Positions 6,467 to 9,967 of a DNA stretch of 9,967 nucleotides are shown here, piece after piece (within the stretch, counting starts at the first letter, position 1; every line of letters begins with the position of its first letter). The notes under the pieces were generated by a model. It was not told the DNA's origin, made no database searches, and saw only the letters and a program-made list of their open reading frames with translations. The stretch is from Pseudomonadota bacterium. GTDB taxonomy: Bacteria; Pseudomonadota; Gammaproteobacteria; Burkholderiales; Burkholderiaceae_C. The position numbers were made by a program, and so were the translations under genes. Location: NCBI GenBank assembly GCA_023438115.1, contig JAEZEB010000097.1, positions 1 to 9,967 on the forward strand, read 5' to 3'.

Positions 6467-7245
6467 GTCGCGGTGCGCGTCCAGGTGAAGCAGCCCGCCG
6501 CGAGGAACGAGTTGCTCACGAGCAAGGCGCCGTCCGCATAGAGGCCGCGCGCGGATGCGGGATCGTCGAGCGCGACGGCCCACAGGCCGCCGGAGCGGTC
6601 CGCCCACAGCACGCGCGCATCGGCGCGCGCCAGTGCGTTGAAGGCGGGCGCACCCTCCATGCCGGGGCGGAACATCACGAGCACCTGGCCGCTGTCCTGT
6701 GGCGGCCAGGCGGCCAGCGGTCCGGCGACCACCGCAACGAGCGCCAGCGTCGCCGCGGCCATGCGCCCGCCGCCGCCATCACCGCCGCGTCCGCGGTACA
6801 CGAGGCAGCCCAGCACCAGCGGCACGACACCGAACACCGCGAACCACAGCAGGTCCCAGAACAGCGGGTTGGGCGCGTCCACGCGGATGCGGTGGATGCC
6901 CGTGATCCAGTGCGAGACCACGCTGTCGACGATGTGCCAGGTGCCGAAGCCGATGAGCGCCTGTCCCCACAGCACGCGGCCGGCATCGCCGCGCGCGAAG
7001 CCCTCGCGGCCCTTCCACAACAGCACGAGCGCCCAGGCGGCGATGAAGTACATCAGCACGTGGAACAGGCCGTCGGCGAGCATCTGCGCGCGCAGGTCCC
7101 GCAGCGCCGCGGCCTGCACGTTGCTCAGGAGGTGGTGCCACTGCAGCACCTGGTGCAGCAGGATGCCGTCGAAGAAGCCGCCGAGCGCGAAGCCCAGCCA
7201 GAAGCCGGCCCAGCGCAGCCGGCGGGGAGGCGCCGGGTGGTCCAT
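6463..7245 (-). CDS. DUF2243 family multipass membrane protein with C-terminal extension
   Basis: Predicted inner-membrane protein of unknown function, 260 residues. The DUF2243 core is recognisable from GGFFDGILLHQVLQWHH (about 22-38) and GTWHIVDSVVSHWITGIHRIR (about 101-121). Hydrophobic segments lie near 11-30, 60-77, 91-111, 128-150 and 162-180. Several histidines are in or next to membrane segments (H31, H37, H38, H62, H104, H112, H118), which suggests cofactor or metal binding as inference only. After a glycine-rich loop (about 151-160) and a fifth hydrophobic segment, about 75 residues form a soluble tail I do not recognise. The frame is open upstream to 7356, but that part is Arg-rich and overlaps the preceding gene. 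ATG 7245, 4 nt after the upstream stop with GAGG nearby, is chosen. It is probably co-translated with the L,D-transpeptidase. Confidence 0.82.
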   Translation of the reverse strand: MDHPAPPRRLRWAGFWLGFALGGFFDGILLHQVLQWHHLLSNVQAAALRDLRAQMLADGLFHVLMYFIAAWALVLLWKGREGFARGDAGRVLWGQALIGFGTWHIVDSVVSHWITGIHRIRVDAPNPLFWDLLWFAVFGVVPLVLGCLVYRGRGGDGGGGRMAAATLALVAVVAGPLAAWPPQDSGQVLVMFRPGMEGAPAFNALARADARVLWADRSGGLWAVALDDPASARGLYADGALLVSNSFLAAGCFTWTRTAT

Positions 7246-7249
7246 CGCC

Positions 7250-8170
7250 TCAGTCGCTGCGGTCGCTGCGCGCCTGCAGCGGCATGGCCGCGGCGAGCTC
7301 CGTGCGCGATGCATGCGGCCGCGCGTTCGCCGCCGCCTCGGCGACGGCCTGCGCATCGTGCACGTCGAAGGAGCCGAACACTTCCTGCGCGGTACGCGTT
7401 TCCGGCAGCACGTAGATGATCGCGCCCATGGACTTCACCGTGGGGCTGAGCACCTTCTCGTAGAAGGGGATGGGCAGGTTCACGCAGCCGTTGGAGATGC
7501 GGTTGTCCTCGTGCGTGGTGGAGGCGAGCCGCTCGAAGCGCCGCTCCGACGCGAGCACCGGGCGGATGCGGTGCATGGAAACGGCGGCGTCGTAGTCGAT
7601 CCAGATGATGTCTTCGCGATGGTTGTTCAGGCCAGGGCGCGCCACGAAGCGGCCGGCCGGCGTCGTGCGCTCCTCGGGCCGGATCTGCGACAGCGGCTTG
7701 GAACCGATGCCCGGCGCGCTGTCGTCGCCGATCGCCGAACCCAGCAGGGCCGGAGCCGCGGCGATCAGCTTGCCTTGCGGATCGAAGGTGTAGACCTTCG
7801 CCATCTTCTTGTCGAGGACCACCACGGCACGGCGTTCGTTGTCGCCGGTAAAGAAGGCCCAGTCGGCGACGTGGCGCGCCTCGGCCGAGGGCTGCTCGTC
7901 GCTGAAATCGGCCAGCAGGCCCGGGAACACCGGGGTTTCCGGTGCGGCGGGAGCCTGGGGTGCTGCGGGTGCTGCGGGTGCTGCGGGTGCTGCGGGTGCG
8001 GGGGCCGGCGCCTGGGCCACGGGCGGCTGGGCCGGGGGCGGCGGCGGGGCCTGGCGCGAGCGCATCCAGGGGATCAGCACCACCAGGATGAGCGCGCCGA
8101 TCACGGCCCCGTTGCGCACGGAGCGGAGGAACTCGGAGCCGCCTTGCGGCGCGGGATCTTTCTGGGTCAT
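7250..8170 (-). CDS. Membrane-anchored YkuD-like L,D-transpeptidase-family protein
   Basis: Likely acts on peptidoglycan in the periplasm (crosslinking or attachment by L,D-transpeptidation), inferred from the family. The protein has 306 residues. A cytoplasmic N-terminus (1-20) is followed by one membrane segment (about 21-36, GAVIGALILVVLIPWM), a Pro/Ala linker (about 41-80), and a catalytic domain (about 110-265). The motif NRISNGCVNLP gives the candidate catalytic Cys229, with an upstream His in SMHRIRP (H200). Classical YkuD enzymes have SHGC followed by an Arg; here it is SNGCVN, a divergent variant, so substrate is uncertain. A short charged tail follows. GAGG at 8176-8179 is 5 nt before the ATG. 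It is the first gene of a probable two-gene operon with DUF2243. Confidence 0.85.
   Translation of the reverse strand: MTQKDPAPQGGSEFLRSVRNGAVIGALILVVLIPWMRSRQAPPPPPAQPPVAQAPAPAPAAPAAPAAPAAPQAPAAPETPVFPGLLADFSDEQPSAEARHVADWAFFTGDNERRAVVVLDKKMAKVYTFDPQGKLIAAAPALLGSAIGDDSAPGIGSKPLSQIRPEERTTPAGRFVARPGLNNHREDIIWIDYDAAVSMHRIRPVLASERRFERLASTTHEDNRISNGCVNLPIPFYEKVLSPTVKSMGAIIYVLPETRTAQEVFGSFDVHDAQAVAEAAANARPHASRTELAAAMPLQARSDRSD
7961..7996. repeat. Four tandem 9-bp repeats in the transpeptidase linker
   Basis: Four perfect head-to-tail copies of TGCTGCGGG (plus-strand reading) encode Ala-Ala-Pro repeats of the Pro/Ala linker on the minus strand. Because the unit is a multiple of three, copy-number change would lengthen or shorten the linker without a frameshift. 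Confidence 0.85.
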
Positions 8171-8180
8171 CGGTGCCTCG

Positions 8181-8194
8181 TGTCGGAACCGACA
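8181..8194 (-). promoter_or_regulatory. Inverted repeat just upstream of the L,D-transpeptidase start
   Basis: TGTCGG and CCGACA form a 6-bp perfect inverted repeat around AA, ending 2 nt from the gene's Shine-Dalgarno on the minus strand. It could be a small 5' UTR hairpin or an operator half-site pair. No clear promoter is visible beside it. The 158-bp gap 8171-8328 contains nothing else I can assign. Confidence 0.3.
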
Positions 8195-8328
8195 GCTTAG
8201 GCAGCCACCCGCATGGCCGAACCGGCGCAGCGCTGCAACGCGTGTAGGACGGAGCCCGGCAAACCCCTTCCTGTGCCGGAAAGGCCTCCGGAATCGACGT
8301 TCGGAAACCCGAGAGGCCCCAGCCCTCG

Positions 8329-8775
8329 CTACGGTCCGATCCGGGCGCGAACTGCCGCACCATCGCGGCGGCCCGCCTCAGCGGCGGCCGCGCGCAGCCA
8401 GCGATCGGCGCTTGCCTTGCCGTCGGTGCGGGTTCGACGCTCGTATTCGGGCAACAGTTCGCGCTTGCGCTGCGCCATCAGGCGCCGCCGCTCCGCCTGC
8501 ACTGTGGCTTCGTCGACGCGGCGCTGGGTGGTCGCGGGAGCAGGACCGTCGGCCGACCTCATCACCTTGCCCTTGTTCTTGCGGCGCTGCGCTTCGCGGT
8601 CGATCCAGTCCGGACCATCGCCAGTGCTCTGGTTGCGCATCATGGTGTGCTGCTGCATCAAGGCAGCCTGGCCACCAGCGTCGAATGCGCTGGCGGGACC
8701 GGCAATGCCAAGGACACCCGCGAGTGTCGACAAGGCTGCAAGGCGAGCCAGGGAACCGGTCAGCAGAGGAGTCAT
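8329..8775 (-). CDS. Small secreted protein of unknown function
   Basis: I do not recognise the family. The protein has 148 residues. The N-terminus is a clear signal peptide (MTPLLTGSLARLAALSTLAG, hydrophobic to about 25, likely cut after PASA at residue 30). The mature part begins FDAGGQAALMQQHTMMRNQ and is rich in Arg, Lys, Glu and Gln, with a likely helical stretch around ERRRLMAQRKRELLPEYERR. No cysteine or membrane segment is present in the mature part, so a soluble periplasmic or secreted protein is expected. An in-frame ATG lies two codons upstream at 8781, but AAGGAG (8783-8788) is only 1 nt from it and 7 nt from ATG 8775, so 8775 is chosen. It stands alone, with 158 bp to the transpeptidase downstream. 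Confidence 0.7.
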   Translation of the reverse strand: MTPLLTGSLARLAALSTLAGVLGIAGPASAFDAGGQAALMQQHTMMRNQSTGDGPDWIDREAQRRKNKGKVMRSADGPAPATTQRRVDEATVQAERRRLMAQRKRELLPEYERRTRTDGKASADRWLRAAAAEAGRRDGAAVRARIGP

Positions 8776-8782
8776 CGGCATT

Positions 8783-8788
8783 CTCCTT
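8783..8788 (-). promoter_or_regulatory. Shine-Dalgarno that decides the start of the small secreted protein
   Basis: AAGGAG on the minus strand is spaced 7 nt from the ATG at 8775 but only 1 nt from the alternative ATG at 8781. This favours the inner start. Confidence 0.7.
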
Positions 8789-8922
8789 CGAGGGCAGGTC
8801 CGATCGTATCCACGGTCAGCCCGGAATGCGTGTAGCAGGGCGTGCGCAACCGCAACTGCTTGCAGCAGGGGGGCCGCTGTGTTCGCGGTACAAGCGAGGG
8901 AGGTGACGAAACCCAGGTGGGC

Positions 8923-8940
8923 CCCGGGGGGACCCCCGGG
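8923..8940. repeat. GC-only inverted repeat downstream of the tRNA terminator
   Basis: CCCGGGGG and CCCCCGGG form an 8-bp perfect inverted repeat around GA. It has no adjacent T-tract on either strand. It lies in the otherwise featureless stretch 8789-8944 between the tRNA terminator and the small secreted-protein gene, where I see no clear promoter. Confidence 0.4.
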
Positions 8941-8944
8941 CGAG

Positions 8945-8980
8945 AAAAAAGGCTTGCAAGTCGTCGACCTGCAAGCCTTT
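8945..8980 (-). terminator. Strong intrinsic terminator of the tRNA-Met transcript
   Basis: Read on the minus strand, AAAGGCTTGCA pairs with TGCAAGCCTTT. The stem continues inward through a G-U and three further pairs to a GAC loop, giving about 15 pairs, and ends in six T. It starts 6 nt past the encoded CCA of the tRNA. On the plus strand only three T follow, so it should act mainly in the tRNA direction. Confidence 0.9.
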
Positions 8981-8986
8981 GAGTCT

Positions 8987-9063
8987 TGGTGGCGCTTCAG
9001 GGACTCGAACCCCGGACCTGTGGATTATGATTCCATCGCTCTAACCAACTGAGCTAAAGCGCC
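8987..9063 (-). tRNA. tRNA-Met (CAT), CCA encoded
   Basis: The cloverleaf can be folded by eye. The acceptor stem is GGCGCTT with AAGCGCC and discriminator A plus CCA. The D arm is GCTC...GAGC. The anticodon loop ATCATAA has anticodon CAT at 34-36, and the T arm is CGGGG-TTCGAGT-CCCTG. It is 77 nt with CCA. The anticodon stem has four good pairs and an A-C mismatch at 27-43. It starts with G1 paired to C72, unlike initiator tRNA, so it is elongator type. An Ile-CAT (lysidine-modified) tRNA shares this anticodon and cannot be fully excluded, although G4-C69 instead of C4-G69 argues for Met. Confidence 0.93.
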
Positions 9064-9073
9064 GAAGCCCGCG

Positions 9074-9079
9074 ATTATA
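9074..9079 (-). promoter_or_regulatory. Consensus -10 box of the tRNA-Met promoter
   Basis: TATAAT on the minus strand ends 10 nt before the mature tRNA 5' end, so transcription would start only about 3-5 nt upstream of it. The following CGCGGGC is GC-rich, like the discriminators of growth-rate-regulated stable RNA promoters. The hexamer 17 bp upstream (GCCCGG) is not a -35 match; that region overlaps the vicinity of the vWA gene stop. Confidence 0.7.
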
Positions 9080-9103
9080 GCGAACCTGCGGCGCCCCCGG
9101 GCG

Positions 9104-9967
9104 TCACTGTCCGGCTTTTGCAAGCTCCTCGGTCACCAGCCGCACGATCAGCCGGTCCAGCGTGTCCACCGAGTAATTCCGCACGTCATGGACGGTTTCC
9201 CGGCCCGGCCCGCTGCCCGGCCGCCGCGCATCGGCATAGGTGAGGAAGACGAACTTGCCCCCGGTGTACTGGGCCAGCTGGCGCTGGATGAATTCGCCCT
9301 GCCGGTCCAGGCCGCTCGCCCCCACCCCGAACAGCTTGATGCCCTTGCCCAGCGCGGCCAGCATGTCCTCGTCGTAGTGCGGCGCGCCGTAGTCCAGGTG
9401 CGGCGGCGCATCGGCCAGCAGGATGGCCAGCCGCGTCGCGCCCTCGCCGCGCCAGCTCAGGTTGTGCACGGTCTCGTGCAGCGCCTCGTTCATGGCTTCG
9501 GCATAGTCGCCACCGCCCGCCGCGCGCAGGGGGAGCAGGGCGTCCTGCAGGAAGGCGCCCACGTCGTTGGTGAGGTCGTGGCTGCGCAGCACGAAGGCGT
9601 CGCCGCGGTCGCGGTAGGCCACCAGGCCCAGGCAGATGTCGGGCCGGCTGGGCAGCGCCGCGACTTCCGCCGTGATCGCGCGCAGCGTCGCCTTCAGCTT
9701 GTCGATCTCGTCGGCCATCGAGCCGGTGGCGTCGATCAGGAAGACCAGGTCCAGCCGCGCGTGGTCGGGCGCGGGGGGCGCGTCCAGCACCACTTCCACC
9801 GCGCTCCTCTGGCCGCGCTCCAGCCGCGTGTGCGCCTGCGCACCGGCCTTGCGCACGACCACGTCGTAGGCCGGGGAGCGCAGGGGGTCGAAGGCATCGG
9901 GATGCAGCCACGCGCGGCCGCCGTCGTCGGTGCGCGCCCAGGCGGCGTGGCCGCTGGTGCCCAGCAC
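9104..9967 (-). CDS. von Willebrand factor A domain protein (5' partial)
   Basis: Protein with a metal-ion-dependent adhesion-type (vWA) domain; cellular role unknown. At least 287 residues are visible, and the frame runs off the window end, so numbering is from the window edge (a GTG at 9967 is not evidence of a start). The vWA domain begins near residue 72 with LDLVFLIDATGSMADEIDKL. The MIDAS-type DxTxS is D79, T81, S83, followed by GLVAYRDRGD, the GGGDYAEAMNEAL segment (D154) and LAILLADAPPH (D186). The domain ends about 245, and a short tail with VDTLDRLIVRLVTEEL follows. The upstream part (1-70) has no recognised motif, and no signal peptide can be judged because the start is missing. 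It is the gene just upstream of tRNA-Met, 40 bp away. Confidence 0.82.
   Translation of the reverse strand: MLGTSGHAAWARTDDGGRAWLHPDAFDPLRSPAYDVVVRKAGAQAHTRLERGQRSAVEVVLDAPPAPDHARLDLVFLIDATGSMADEIDKLKATLRAITAEVAALPSRPDICLGLVAYRDRGDAFVLRSHDLTNDVGAFLQDALLPLRAAGGGDYAEAMNEALHETVHNLSWRGEGATRLAILLADAPPHLDYGAPHYDEDMLAALGKGIKLFGVGASGLDRQGEFIQRQLAQYTGGKFVFLTYADARRPGSGPGRETVHDVRNYSVDTLDRLIVRLVTEELAKAGQ

Noticed and set aside
6638..8200. 520-codon + strand open frame opposite the DUF2243 and transpeptidase genes
   Set aside because: The minus-strand genes have conserved motifs, a membrane anchor and coupled starts; the plus frame has a run of Cys-Gly repeats caused by the 9-bp tandem repeat.
8267..8296. 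Terminator for the small secreted-protein gene
   Set aside because: Only a weak 5-bp inverted repeat (CCGGA/TCCGG) without a T-tract is present.
8987..9063. tRNA as an integration site of a mobile element
   Set aside because: No integrase gene, no repeated tRNA 3' end and no change in composition are seen around it.
1..9967. CRISPR array, insertion sequence or defence/toxin system
   Set aside because: No spaced direct repeats, no transposase or nuclease-like gene, and no terminal inverted repeats with target duplications were found on either strand.

Overview
The window is high-GC bacterial DNA. Codon use, the Tat-exported Sox proteins and the gene order fit a betaproteobacterium of the Burkholderiales (Comamonadaceae-like). 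That placement is inferred from sequence style, not from a marker gene. No transposon, phage gene, integrase, CRISPR array or defence system was seen.

Bases 1-6456 (+ strand) hold a thiosulfate-oxidation (Sox) cluster in the order soxC (5' end outside the window), soxD, soxY, soxZ, soxA, soxX, soxB. Together they encode all four periplasmic modules. SoxXA couples thiosulfate to the C-terminal cysteine of SoxY. SoxYZ carries the sulfur intermediates. SoxB hydrolytically releases sulfate. SoxCD oxidises the bound sulfane sulfur. With soxCD present, the expected outcome is complete oxidation of thiosulfate to sulfate without obligatory sulfur storage. SoxA carries one CXXCH instead of two and SoxX is long with a lipobox-like signal, resembling the SoxAX type with monoheme SoxA. 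The cluster has notable inter-gene RNA signals: a GC hairpin whose loop is the soxD stop codon, a six-codon ORF bridging soxA and soxX, and a full intrinsic terminator between soxX and soxB.

Bases 6463-8170 (- strand) hold a two-gene unit convergent with soxB: a membrane-anchored YkuD-like L,D-transpeptidase-family protein followed 4 nt later by a DUF2243 membrane protein with an extra C-terminal domain. The soxB and DUF2243 stop codons sit in one 14-bp palindrome. A small secreted protein of unknown function (8329-8775, - strand) lies upstream.

Bases 8945-9967 (- strand) hold a strong terminator, an elongator-type tRNA-Met (CAT) with encoded CCA and a perfect TATAAT box just upstream, and a von Willebrand factor A domain protein whose 5' end is beyond the window. 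Apart from the sox cluster this is ordinary chromosomal content. I see no convincing undescribed multi-gene system; the points worth checking are the regulatory structures in the sox operon, the SoxX anchor and the DUF2243 fusion.
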